Assembly (NCBI RefSeq): GCF_008298015.1
Contig: NZ_VTPX01000002.1
Coordinates: 1-64,000, forward strand
Direction of reading: 5' to 3'
Source: Salinicola corii
GTDB taxonomy: Bacteria; Pseudomonadota; Gammaproteobacteria; Pseudomonadales; Halomonadaceae
Length of the DNA: 64,000 nt
How positions within the stretch are numbered: the first letter of the stretch is position 1; the number at the start of each line of letters is the position of its first letter. The notes beneath the pieces were generated by a model. The model ran no database searches. It was not told the origin of the DNA and was given only the letters and a program-made list of their open reading frames with translations. Of the stretch, positions 17,755-25,937 are shown in pieces. Made by a program: the position numbers and the translations under genes.

Positions 17755-17818
17755 TATGGAGCAAAAAACCAGTCCGCGAGCCCTGGGTCATTACTGAGCC
17801 ACATTTCGATCGAACGAA

Positions 17819-17837
17819 ATATCGGGATACCCGATAT
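17819..17837. promoter_or_regulatory. Palindromic operator between regulator and oxidoreductase
   Basis: ATATCGGG-ATA-CCCGATAT is a perfect 8+8 inverted repeat in the 142-base gap between the ArsR-type gene and the oxidoreductase gene. It matches the palindrome in the regulator's own promoter, so it is probably bound by the same protein. Confidence 0.65.
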
Positions 17838-17850
17838 AACGAAATATAAA

Positions 17851-18153
17851 TTACAGCTCTGTTCCTATGATCTCGGCAAGAGCCTTGATGGCTGCTTCGT
17901 TGCGCTTGTAGTAAGTCCACTGACCAATACGTCTGACTTCGACCAACCCCGCTCGTTGCAGAGTTGCAAGATAATCAGACACCGTCGACTGAGACAGTCC
18001 AACGCCTTCTTGGATACTACTGACGCAAACGCCAACCGTGAGCACGTCACCCTCATCTTGCGGAGGGAAACTTTTCACCGGATCCTTCAAACCCTTCAGG
18101 ATTTCAAGGCGAGTACGGTTTGATAGCGCTTTGAACACTTCAAATAATTCCAT
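17851..18153 (-). CDS. ArsR/SmtB-family transcriptional repressor
   Basis: This 100-residue winged-helix protein has L-S-N-R-T-R-L-E-I-L-K-G-L at the N-terminus and S-Q-S-T-V-S-D-Y-L-A-T-L-Q-R-A-G-L-V as recognition helix. It has a single cysteine (V-G-V-C-V-S-S), so it is not a classical metal sensor; a one-Cys quinone or electrophile sensor is possible. It lies upstream of, and on the same strand as, the quinone oxidoreductase and ABM genes. ATATCGG palindromes in its own promoter and before the oxidoreductase point to autoregulation and control of the pair. Confidence 0.85.
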   Translation of the reverse strand: MELFEVFKALSNRTRLEILKGLKDPVKSFPPQDEGDVLTVGVCVSSIQEGVGLSQSTVSDYLATLQRAGLVEVRRIGQWTYYKRNEAAIKALAEIIGTEL

Positions 18154-18159
18154 GACTCC

Positions 18160-18187
18160 ATCATATCGGAATTTTCCGATATGTCAA
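18160..18187 (-). promoter_or_regulatory. Promoter with embedded operator for the ArsR-type gene
   Basis: On the minus strand TTGACA (18187-18182), a 16-base spacer and TATGAT (18165-18160) form a strong sigma-70 promoter. The palindrome CATATCGGAA-TT-TTCCGATATG (18162-18183) fills the spacer and both edges. The -10 box ends six bases before the ATG at 18153, so the message would be almost leaderless. Confidence 0.75.
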
Positions 18188-18214
18188 TCCCTGATCGGGT
18201 CGCAATTCTTGTTG

Positions 18215-18340
18215 GGAAAGCGCCCCCTCGGAAAGTGGACTTGCCGGGGGTTGTAAACACGCTTCTTGATCCGCTCGTTCTTGAGGCTCGAAAACAACGA
18301 CTCGACCACGGCGTTGACGCTCCTGTATCAACGGTGGGCT
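18215..18340 (-). mobile_element. IS3-family transposase OrfB remnant
   Basis: The minus strand reads N-A-V-V-E-S-L-F-S-S-L-K-N-E-R-I-K-K-R-V-Y, the conserved segment around the catalytic glutamate of IS3-family OrfB. It breaks into unrelated residues soon after. No IS end is visible on this piece. Confidence 0.65.
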
Positions 18341-18344
18341 GAAT

Positions 18345-18605
18345 CGCCCCGGGTCTGAAAGGGCAGATTGGTTAAGTTCATGCGGCCTCGGACAGACTTG
18401 TCGTCCTTCGACCACGCCAGTAGTTTGCCTCAGCTTCGGCAAGTGGGATATTACCAATCGGCACCAGCAGGCGCTCGTGGTTGAACCAGTCCACCTATTG
18501 CAGGGTTGCCCATTCGACGGCCTGACGAGATTTCCAAGGCACCCGGCGTAGGAGCAGCTCGGCCTTGTAGAGCCGTTGATCATCTCGGCTAGGCATGGCC
18601 AGAGG
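18345..18605 (-). mobile_element. IS3-family transposase OrfB C-terminal remnant with IS end
   Basis: The minus strand reads A-E-L-L-L-R-R-V-P-W-K-S-R-Q-A-V-E-W-A-T-L-Q, a stop, then V-D-W-F-N-H-E-R-L-L and P-I-G-N-I-P-L-A-E-A-E-A-N-Y-W. That is an OrfB C-terminus with an internal nonsense codon. The IS terminus (CCCGGGGCGATTCA) lies at 18345-18360. It differs from the adjoining remnant at 18215, so two elements have collapsed here. Confidence 0.7.
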
Positions 18606-18607
18606 GC

Positions 18608-18851
18608 AATCTTGCGGATCGCTATAAGGACTTGCTTGAATACAATCTCATCAATGGGAAATTCGATAGCTACGAGGATCTGAGTGAATTCACCAAAAAG
18701 CAGCTCAAAGACCGTGTCGGTAATTTCGATGATGAGGCCGATGTTTTCAACGGCTATCTGAAACGCCATGGGGCAATGAGCAACTTGACGACCTGGCGAA
18801 GCAGGTCTGGCGCGAGAGTGGTATCAGAAGTCTGGGGATGAGCCGCTGCTG
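18608..18851 (+). pseudogene. Fragment of an unrecognised protein, truncated and frameshifted
   Basis: A coding-like frame (N-L-A-D-R-Y-K-D-L-L-E-Y-N-L-I-N-G-K) begins directly at the transposase remnant without a proper start; the first ATG would be 18632 only by an alternative codon. Near 18770 the frame must shift to continue sensibly as N-E-Q-L-D-D-L-A-K-Q-V-W-R-E-S-G to TGA at 18849-18851. The hydrophilic, acidic composition gives no family. The A+T content is higher than in neighbouring genes, suggesting a decayed accessory gene. Confidence 0.45.
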
Positions 18852-18886
18852 ACGAAGATCGATAGGATTCGTGGGCAGCGGCTTTT
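18841..18886 (+). terminator. Hairpin terminator
   Basis: AGCCGCTGC pairs with GCAGCGGCT across a structured loop and is followed by TTTTC. It overlaps the end of the preceding gene fragment. Confidence 0.65.
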
Positions 18887-19125
18887 CTATTCACGATTCT
18901 CGAGATTGCTGCTGATTGGCTGTGTAGCGGTTGAGAAGAGGATGCTACCGTTTCAACGAGGCTTTAGCCCGGTCGATATTCCCTCCCACATCCATCGAAC
19001 GTATCGATAGCTGGTTTTGCTACACTTGATTCGCATGCTAATTGCTTGGCTCCGATAATGGCATCAACGGTCAAGGCCAAAAGGCCAACCGAATAAACGA
19101 AAAATATGTCATTGGAGAACGAATC

Positions 19126-19494
19126 ATGAAAACCCGTATCCTTGCCGCCATCGCACTATCCATCGCTCTGCCCGCTGCCGCCCAGGCTAACAGCGCCCAG
19201 GTCGACGAGACTTTCGCCAAGCAGCAGCAAGCGTTGAACACACAGCAAACTTCTGAATTCCAGGCGCTGCCGACTCAGTACCGCATCAACCCGGTCAGCG
19301 GTGGCCATAGCGATGCGGCTGACCAGGCGCTGACTTATGTCTCAGCCAGCACCATGCGCGCTACCAGCATTTCGGCTGGTGACAGCAGCCTGGTTGGTGA
19401 AGGGCAGAGCGTGGCAGCTGCCCAGGCATTGCAGAACGCTGGCCAGCCGTCCGGTCATGGCAATGTCGAAATGACTTTCGCCAGCATTGACTGA
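19126..19494 (+). CDS. Small secreted hypothetical protein
   Basis: The 122-residue product has a clear Sec signal peptide (M-K-T-R-I-L-A-A-I-A-L-S-I-A-L-P-A-A-A-Q-A, cleavage after A-Q-A). The mature part is rich in Q, A, S and T with no cysteine. GGAGA lies seven bases before ATG 19126; the frame opens earlier at 19042 but without a start signal. It is a single-gene transcript: the gene ends before a strong terminator at 19586, and the neighbours are unrelated. No family is recognised. Confidence 0.7.
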   Translation: MKTRILAAIALSIALPAAAQANSAQVDETFAKQQQALNTQQTSEFQALPTQYRINPVSGGHSDAADQALTYVSASTMRATSISAGDSSLVGEGQSVAAAQALQNAGQPSGHGNVEMTFASID

Positions 19495-19585
19495 GCTGGA
19501 AGCAAGATCGCAATAGCAGAACATCTGTCCCGCGTCCTGGTTATCCGGGGCGCCTTCTGGGAGATCTCCCATCGCCTTCAACTTC

Positions 19586-19617
19586 CCCGGCCACTCCCCT
19601 TGGCCGGGTTTTTTTGT
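19586..19617 (+). terminator. Rho-independent terminator after the small secreted protein
   Basis: CCCGGCCA pairs with TGGCCGGG and is followed by seven T residues. The remaining 240 bases before the antiporter gene contain nothing else I can identify. Confidence 0.85.
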
Positions 19618-19861
19618 GCCTTGTCCGTCCTGTCAGCTGATAGCGACATTGAGCGGCACGCGATGGGGGAGTGCCAGGCGTCCGTCATGATCGGGCAGGC
19701 TGATGTCGAGTTGATCGGCCTCGCCACCGCGTCAGCGGATTGAGCCTTACTCCTTTCCCGGGTGGCCGAGAGCATATCGTCGATAACTTCTCAGTGGCGA
19801 ACTGGCGATTATGTCGTGCTCACTCACTAGGCTCATTCTCAGTTCCGATAGCTGCCAATGC

Positions 19862-21619
19862 CTATATCGAGCTTCTCCTTAGCGGTTCGGGGACAGGTTG
19901 CAGGTGCAGCCGATCACGTCCAGACATTGAGTCTCCTTGTACTTGCTCGGATAACCGCTCGGCATCTCTCTGACGAATGTCTTCGGCGGTATCTTCGATT
20001 TCGACTTCGGCATAACCCAATGCCCGCAGGCCTTCCGCGCCCATCAGGTGGGCGGACTCGACCGTCTCGCGGATCTGATAGTCGACACCCGCACGGATCA
20101 GCTCTACTGCATGCCCGCGGTCATAGCTTCGTACCAAAAGCTTGGCCTGCGGAAATTCATGTTGCGCCAGCTCTACAATTTGCATTGCTGCCTCTGGGGC
20201 GTTGATGCAGATCATGATCGCATCGGCCTCGCTTGCACCGGAGTGACGCAGGGTATCGAGCCGTATGCCATCACCGTAAAAGACCTTGAATCCAAACCGT
20301 CCTGCATCGCGGATCCGGTCGGGATCTTTGTCGATGACGGAGAGGTCGATGCCCCTCGACAACAGCGCTTGGGAAGCAATCTGACCGAAGCGGCCAAATC
20401 CGATAACGAGTATCCGCCCTTTCAGATTGTGAGCTACATCAACGCCGTCCATCGATGTGTCGGTTCGCAGCACCCGGTCCACTGCAATCATGAGCAGCGG
20501 TGTCCATGCCATGGACAGGATCACTACGGTGGTGAATAGTGCATTTTCCCGGGTATCGATCACGTCGCCCGACGTCGCCGCGGCATAGAGCACAAAAGCG
20601 AACTCTCCGCCTTGCAAAAACATGGACGTGCGGTGCAGTGCTTGATGGCCGGAAGTGCCGAACAGGCGTGCGACCGTATACACGATGGCACCTTTGGCGA
20701 CGGTGAATGCAACCAGCATGGACAGAAGTAGTCGCCATTCAGCCGCAACGATCGAAAGATCCAGCGACATGCCGACAGCGAGAAAGAACAACCCCATGAG
20801 TAAACCGCGAAATGGCTCGATGTCGCTTTCTATCTGATGACGATAGCTCGAGTTCGACAGCATAACGCCGGCCAGGAAGGCGCCCATCGCCATCGACAGA
20901 CCCACGGCGGCCATCAGCAGAGCCGCCCCAAGCACCACCAGCAACGCACCTGCGGTAAGTACTTCACGCGTTCGCGCCCGCGCCAGCAGCGCGAAGAAAG
21001 CATTCAAGCCCCAGCGCGATACCGCCAGGAGCGTCAGAAGCGCCGCCAATGCCAACACGATCTCCGCCCATCCCACCTGCCCCTGCGAGAGCGGCGACAG
21101 AAAGGCGACGACTGCCAGCAGCGGCACGATCATCAAATCCTCGAACAGCAGGATCGCTACCGACTTCTGGCCCTCCGCGCTCGAGATTTCGCCGCGTTCC
21201 TGCAACAGCGACATGATGACGGCAGTGGATGAGAGCACGAACCCCGCCCCGGCAACGAAAGCGACGGACGCGGTCAAATCGAAAAATATCATCCCCGTCA
21301 AAGCAAGTGCGGCGATTGCCGCAAAGACCTGCACGAGACCTAGGCCGAAAATCTGGCCGCGCATCGCTGATAGCTTGGCAGGCCGCAATTCCAATCCGAT
21401 CACGAACAGGAACATCACCACGCCGAGCTCCGAGAAATGCAGAATGGACTGGGCATCGGTGAACAACCCGAGCACCGAGGGGCCGACCAGCACGCCCGCT
21501 GCAAAATAGCCCAGGACGGATCCCAGCCCGAGTCGCCGAAATAAAGGCACGGCGATTACGGCCGCGCCCATCAACATTATCGCCGGTCCAATTGTCTGAC
21601 CCAAACTTGCATCGGCCAT
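19862..21619 (-). CDS. CPA2-family monovalent cation:proton antiporter (Kef type)
   Basis: The 585 residues have about 12 membrane helices (1-385), including the conserved G-F-V-L-S-S-T-A-V-I-M and E-F-A-F-V-L-Y segments. A cytoplasmic KTN/TrkA-N nucleotide-binding domain follows (V-I-G-F-G-R-F-G-Q near residue 405). Kef-type systems exchange K+ or Na+ for protons and are gated by glutathione adducts during electrophile stress. The window's FMN and quinone reductases are not adjacent, so no KefF/KefG-type ancillary partner is evident. AGAGG precedes ATG 21619. Confidence 0.88.
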   Translation of the reverse strand: MADASLGQTIGPAIMLMGAAVIAVPLFRRLGLGSVLGYFAAGVLVGPSVLGLFTDAQSILHFSELGVVMFLFVIGLELRPAKLSAMRGQIFGLGLVQVFAAIAALALTGMIFFDLTASVAFVAGAGFVLSSTAVIMSLLQERGEISSAEGQKSVAILLFEDLMIVPLLAVVAFLSPLSQGQVGWAEIVLALAALLTLLAVSRWGLNAFFALLARARTREVLTAGALLVVLGAALLMAAVGLSMAMGAFLAGVMLSNSSYRHQIESDIEPFRGLLMGLFFLAVGMSLDLSIVAAEWRLLLSMLVAFTVAKGAIVYTVARLFGTSGHQALHRTSMFLQGGEFAFVLYAAATSGDVIDTRENALFTTVVILSMAWTPLLMIAVDRVLRTDTSMDGVDVAHNLKGRILVIGFGRFGQIASQALLSRGIDLSVIDKDPDRIRDAGRFGFKVFYGDGIRLDTLRHSGASEADAIMICINAPEAAMQIVELAQHEFPQAKLLVRSYDRGHAVELIRAGVDYQIRETVESAHLMGAEGLRALGYAEVEIEDTAEDIRQRDAERLSEQVQGDSMSGRDRLHLQPVPEPLRRSSI

Positions 21620-21702
21620 CGAGTTGCCTCTTGTCGGTGATGGATGCGGATCATCGAGTCTTGATCAGCTGTTACTCCAGTGGACGACTCACTCGCCAAC
21701 TA

Positions 21703-21960
21703 TTTCGCCTCGGGCCGTGTCTGCGGGGCGCTCTTCTCGGGGGCGAACATCGCGATGTCGCCAAGCGATGCCGTGACCGGCACCTCGTTCTGCAGGACGT
21801 CCCAATGTTCGACGAGCTTGCCTCTCGACCCGGAAAAGGTCGACGACGACTTGCGGAACCTACGCCCAGCCATGGATACGGTCGCGGTGGCCAGCGAGGT
21901 CATCGTGTTGGCGCCAGCGCAGGAGGAGACTGTCACTCGTTGAACGGATGCGGTAGCGCC
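21703..21960 (-). pseudogene. NTF2/SnoaL-like protein, decayed
   Basis: The minus strand encodes V-V-V-D-L-F-R-V-E and then, one base out of frame, G-K-L-V-E-H-W-D-V-L-Q-N-E-V-P, a hallmark ending of SnoaL-like NTF2-fold proteins. A TAG and further shifts occur upstream of the V-V-V-D segment. No single frame covers the domain, so the gene is broken. The surrounding 600 bases from 21620 to 22219 hold no other gene. Confidence 0.5.
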
Positions 21961-22219
21961 CTCGAATGCAAATCTGTGTCGCACGATGGGGAACGATGCA
22001 TCGAACATCGAGAATCCTCGAAGAGCGTTGAGTGGCTAGGCGCTGTTCAGATTCAAGGCTGGAGCCGGCTCGTCACGGCGCCTTTAGCGTTCCATTTTCA
22101 GCAACACGGTTAGGCAGCCTCCAGTACTAGCCTTGACGGATCCCCGGGCGCTAAATTGACGCTTGATGGCAGTGGGTCCGACTTCACTCCTGCCGCACCT
22201 GCCGAGGAGAAAGACACGC

Positions 22220-23155
22220 ATGAGCTGGAATCCCGCACTCGAGCCTGGCTGCCCCAACGATGTTGGCATCGACGCGATCGAGACATTGATCATTCCGCGC
22301 GCCCGTGACCTGGGCGGCTTCGAAGTTCGACGCGCACTACCGGCACCCAAGCGGCAGATGATCGGGCCGTTCATCTTCTTCGATCAGGCCGGGCCGGCCG
22401 AGCTTTTGACCGGCCAAGGCATCGATGTACGCCCACACCCGCACATCGGTCTCGGCACGGTGACCTATCTTTTTCGCGGGGATTTCCATCACCGCGACAG
22501 CACCGGGGCCGACCAGGTCATTCAGCCTGGCGAGCTGAACTGGATGGTCGCTGGGCGCGGCGTTACCCACTCCGAGCGCACGACGAGGGCTGCTCGAAAT
22601 GCCGTCAACAGCCTGTTCGGGATTCAAACCTGGCTGGCACTACCCGAAAGCCACGAGGACATCGCTCCTTCGTTCGAGCACCACGGTAAGGCAACGCTGC
22701 CGGTCATTGAAGATGGCGGTACGCGTGTTCGGCTGATCCTCGGTAGCGCTTACGGCAAAACCGCCCCTGCCACGATGTTCTCCGAGACCTTCTACGCTGA
22801 CGTGATGCTCGAAGCGGGAAGCCTGCTGCCCCTACCGGATGACCACGAGGATAGAGGCATCTACATCGTCGAGGGCTCGATCTCGATCGCCGGCCAGGAT
22901 TACGCGGCACCTCAAATGATGGTTTTTCGACCCGGCGACCGCATTACCGTCGCCGCCGGTGGACACGGTGCGCGACTGATGATTCTGGGTGGCGCCACGC
23001 TCGGCGGCCCTCGTTACATCTGGTGGAACTTCGTCGCGTCTTCTCGCGAGCGCATCGAGGAGGCCAAGGCCGAATGGCGTGCCGAAGACTGGGGCAATGG
23101 GCGCTTCGATCTTCCGATCGACGACCGGGAGGAACATATACCGCTGCCGGATTGA
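22220..23155 (+). CDS. Pirin-family bicupin protein
   Basis: This 311-residue two-cupin protein has the pirin signature: R-P-H-P-H-I-G-L-G-T-V-T-Y-L for the metal-binding histidines, then G-x-G-V-T-H-S-E-R. The C-terminal cupin (about 170-290) ends with I-L-G-G-A-T-L-G. Pirins bind iron; several act as quercetin dioxygenases or redox regulators. ATG 22220 is preferred because GGAGAAAG precedes it; an upstream ATG at 22163 has no such signal. It stands alone, with pseudogenised DNA on its left. Confidence 0.85.
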   Translation: MSWNPALEPGCPNDVGIDAIETLIIPRARDLGGFEVRRALPAPKRQMIGPFIFFDQAGPAELLTGQGIDVRPHPHIGLGTVTYLFRGDFHHRDSTGADQVIQPGELNWMVAGRGVTHSERTTRAARNAVNSLFGIQTWLALPESHEDIAPSFEHHGKATLPVIEDGGTRVRLILGSAYGKTAPATMFSETFYADVMLEAGSLLPLPDDHEDRGIYIVEGSISIAGQDYAAPQMMVFRPGDRITVAAGGHGARLMILGGATLGGPRYIWWNFVASSRERIEEAKAEWRAEDWGNGRFDLPIDDREEHIPLPD

Positions 23156-23433
23156 TTGGCGCCAAACAAGGAATATCACCTGGGTGCGCCCGAATGACCG
23201 GGAACGAAATCAACGGCGGCGCGTAGCGGAGATTGACCGGGTGGAGATGCTGGACCGGTCGGCAAGCGGACACACTTTGACTGCTGCTTAGGGTGGCGTA
23301 CCACATCGGTCATAGGCGTTGTCTCAAAATCGGAGATCGTTGCGCCTGGAGCCAGTCGAGAATCCTGTTCATCGAGCTGGCTCTCGCTTATCAATTATTG
23401 TGCTGGCTGAGTCTTAAGGCCGTGGCTGGAAAC

Positions 23434-24000
23434 TCAACTTTCCCTGATATGGGATCGAACGTGAACAACGAACTGCGCTAGATATGCCTGCAGACGGTCT
23501 CGTACGTCGGTATCAACGAGATTGCCATCATCATCGAAATTCTGACCCGCACGTGACACTACCAATCGCTCACCGGACCAGAGGTCGACGCCAAGCATTC
23601 GCAGCACGGGAAGCCATGCATCCTGTGCCAACAATGTCCCGAAACCACCAGGTGAGGCTCCAATCACCGCGAATGGCTTACCACCAAAAACTCGCGGAAT
23701 GTCGGTGGAGGGTCGTGAGACCCAATCGATGGCATTCTTGAAAACGCCAGGAATGCCATTGTTATATTCTGGCGTGGCGAGAATCACACCGTCGGCCGCT
23801 GCTATCGCACTCTTGAGATCATCGACCGCCGGAGGAATGCCGAATCTGGCTTCTTCGTCAGTGTTGAGAAGCGGGATATCCGCGATGCTTTTCACCTCGA
23901 GCTTGGTGTTATCAGGCATCATTTCTGCCGCAGCCCGTAGCAGGCCGAGATTGAAAGAGGCATGCCGTAGGCTTCCTGCCACACCCACAATATGAGTCAT
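23434..24000 (-). CDS. NADPH-dependent FMN reductase (flavodoxin-like)
   Basis: The 188-residue protein starts with the flavin phosphate loop G-S-L-R-H-A-S-F-N (residues 9-17) and contains T-P-E-Y-N-N-G-I-P-G-V-F-K-N-A-I-D-W, the signature of the ChrR/YieF/AzoR-like FMN_red family. Such enzymes reduce quinones, chromate or azo compounds with NADPH. ATG 24000 is chosen because the loop then sits at the normal distance from the N-terminus; the frame stays open to 24048. The upstream 24001-24202 and downstream 23156-23433 gaps hold no gene. Confidence 0.85.
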   Translation of the reverse strand: MTHIVGVAGSLRHASFNLGLLRAAAEMMPDNTKLEVKSIADIPLLNTDEEARFGIPPAVDDLKSAIAAADGVILATPEYNNGIPGVFKNAIDWVSRPSTDIPRVFGGKPFAVIGASPGGFGTLLAQDAWLPVLRMLGVDLWSGERLVVSRAGQNFDDDGNLVDTDVRDRLQAYLAQFVVHVRSHIRES

Positions 24001-24202
24001 CGTTTTCTCACTCGAAAAAGGGAATGATACTAAAGGTATTGTCGTCACTGGACCGGAGCGTTGCCGTGAAGGCGCGGTCTACTTTGGGATAAGCCAGTCA
24101 TCCCCATTTTAGTGGCCAGCGGCATGCTGGCCATCGCGTTCATGGGTCGAAGTTGAAGCCGATTTTCAATGAGGTGCTAGCGGCTACGGCCCATACCCGG
24201 TT

Positions 24203-25033
24203 TCAGCTCTGGAAGAACGCTAGCAAGTCGGCGTTGATGAGATCTGGATGTGTGGCGAACATCCCGTGCGACAGGCCTGGATAGATCTTCAAGATACCGT
24301 TGGGTAACAACTCAATTGCCTTGTGAGCCGATGCATCGACCGGTACCACCTGGTCGTCCTCGCCGTGCATCAGCAGCACCGGCAGAGACACCGTCTTCAG
24401 ATCGTTGGTGAAGTCGGTTTCCGAGAAAGCGGCAATGCAGTCGAAGTGAGCTTTTGCGCTGCCCATCATGCCCTGGCGCCACCAGTTTTGAATCAAGCCC
24501 TCGCTGACCTTGGCGTCCTCGCGGTTGAAGCCATAGAAGGGACCACTGGGCACATCGAGGAAAAACTGCGCGCGGTTGTGCGAGAGCGCCTGCCGGAATC
24601 CGTCGAACACCTCCATCGGCAAGCCTTCCGGATATTGTGGCGTCGCCAGCATGATCGGGGGAACGGCACCCATCAGCACGGCTTTGGCGACACGGCCCGG
24701 CTCGCTACGGGCGACGTAGCGGATTACCTCCCCGCCGCCTGTCGAATGGCCGACATGAATCGCGTTTTTCAGATCGAGTTCGCGTGCCAGGGCCGCGACA
24801 TCGGCCGCGTAGGTGTCCATGTCGTTTCCCGTGTCGGTCTGCTCGGAGCGACCATGTCCGCGCCGGTCGAATGCGACGACGCGATAGCCCCGCGAGTGAA
24901 AGAACAGCATTTGGCTGTCCCAGTCGTCCGACGATAATGGCCAGCCGTGGTGAAAGACGATGGGCTGGGCCGCTTTCGCTCCCCAGTCCTTGTAAAAGAG
25001 GTTGATGCCGTCCTGAGTCGTCATTGTCGCCAT
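24203..25033 (-). CDS. Alpha/beta hydrolase, non-haem chloroperoxidase/arylesterase type
   Basis: The 276-residue hydrolase has the triad Ser97 (G-H-S-T-G-G-G), an Asp in H-G-E-D-D-Q-V-V-P and a His in L-S-H-G-M-F. H-H-G-W-P-L forms the oxyanion hole. These enzymes hydrolyse esters and, in vitro, perform perhydrolysis; the natural substrate is unknown. ATG 25033 has GGAGA upstream; a longer frame reaches 25123. It follows the isochorismatase-like gene by about 100 bases on the same strand, and both may be controlled by the divergent LysR regulator at 25938. Confidence 0.85.
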   Translation of the reverse strand: MATMTTQDGINLFYKDWGAKAAQPIVFHHGWPLSSDDWDSQMLFFHSRGYRVVAFDRRGHGRSEQTDTGNDMDTYAADVAALARELDLKNAIHVGHSTGGGEVIRYVARSEPGRVAKAVLMGAVPPIMLATPQYPEGLPMEVFDGFRQALSHNRAQFFLDVPSGPFYGFNREDAKVSEGLIQNWWRQGMMGSAKAHFDCIAAFSETDFTNDLKTVSLPVLLMHGEDDQVVPVDASAHKAIELLPNGILKIYPGLSHGMFATHPDLINADLLAFFQS

Positions 25034-25134
25034 CGGGATATTCTCCTGGTCAGCGTGGGTCGGTGTCGTTACTGCGCAGGGGCGGGTGACGGGCCCCGAC
25101 ACGTCGCGTTCGGAGCCCGCCACGCCCTATAAAA

Positions 25135-25788
25135 TCAGCCCGCGGTGGTGGGCACCGGCGTATTGAGCAGTTGCTGTTCCCAAAGATAGGCGATGCCGCT
25201 GCCGCTGAAGTGTTGGATGAGAATCTCGGTCAGCTCCTCGACATGCCCGGTGCGAGCCCAGTCGCGCTGCCATTCGCCAGCGAGCGCCATCACGGTCATC
25301 GGGTTCACGCCGGCCGCGATCATGCGCTGGACGGCCACCTCGTGAGACTCCTTCGAAATTCCGCCCGACGCGTCGGTGATCACCGTCACGTCCCAGCCTT
25401 CGCCGGCGGCCTGGATGGCAGGCATTGCGACGCAGACTTCGGTCCACAGCCCGGCGATGATCAGTTGCTTGCGACCGGTCGCCTTGACCGCTTCCACCAC
25501 ATTCTCGTCCTGCCAAGTGTTCACCCAGGTGCGATCGATGACTTCCTGGTCCGGAAAGACATCGGTGATCTGCTTGAACAGAAGTCCACCGCGCCCCGCG
25601 ATGACGCTGGTGAGAACGGTCGGCACATCGAAGGCTTTTGCCAACTTCGCCAGTGCAGTCGTGGAATTGACCACAGCTTGCGGATCGTGGCTGTTCAGGT
25701 TCGCAAGCTGGTAAGGCTGATGGTCGATCAGAACGAGTACCGAGTCTTCGGGACGGAGGAGCGATTCAAGGCCGTTGCGAAAGGTCAT
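25135..25788 (-). CDS. Isochorismatase-family cysteine hydrolase (YcaC-like)
   Basis: The 217-residue protein has catalytic Asp22 (L-I-D-H-Q) and Cys119 (G-L-W-T-E-V-C-V-A), with the family's cis-peptide region before the cysteine. Members hydrolyse small amides or imines such as N-carbamoyl compounds or nicotinamide; YcaC-type proteins have no settled substrate. Divergent from the LysR gene at 25938 with a 149-base shared control region, and followed by the alpha/beta hydrolase. Confidence 0.85.
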   Translation of the reverse strand: MTFRNGLESLLRPEDSVLVLIDHQPYQLANLNSHDPQAVVNSTTALAKLAKAFDVPTVLTSVIAGRGGLLFKQITDVFPDQEVIDRTWVNTWQDENVVEAVKATGRKQLIIAGLWTEVCVAMPAIQAAGEGWDVTVITDASGGISKESHEVAVQRMIAAGVNPMTVMALAGEWQRDWARTGHVEELTEILIQHFSGSGIAYLWEQQLLNTPVPTTAG

Positions 25789-25937
25789 GGCTATTCTCTA
25801 TGTCTGTCATGATGGTTGGCGTTATCGTGCTGGAGGCTGCGCCGCTCGCGACGCTGCCTGGATGGACATTGCCGCGCCTGAAACGGATTCGGTAGTGATC
25901 ATCCGTGTCGAGCTGTGTCGCGGAATGGGGAACGTGA

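Noticed and set aside
23156-23433. Short reading frames on both strands between pirin and the FMN reductase
   Set aside because: No ribosome-binding sites, no recognisable protein features. A GGCGTTGTCTCAAAAT stretch near 23320 looks IS-like, but no transposase sequence supports it.
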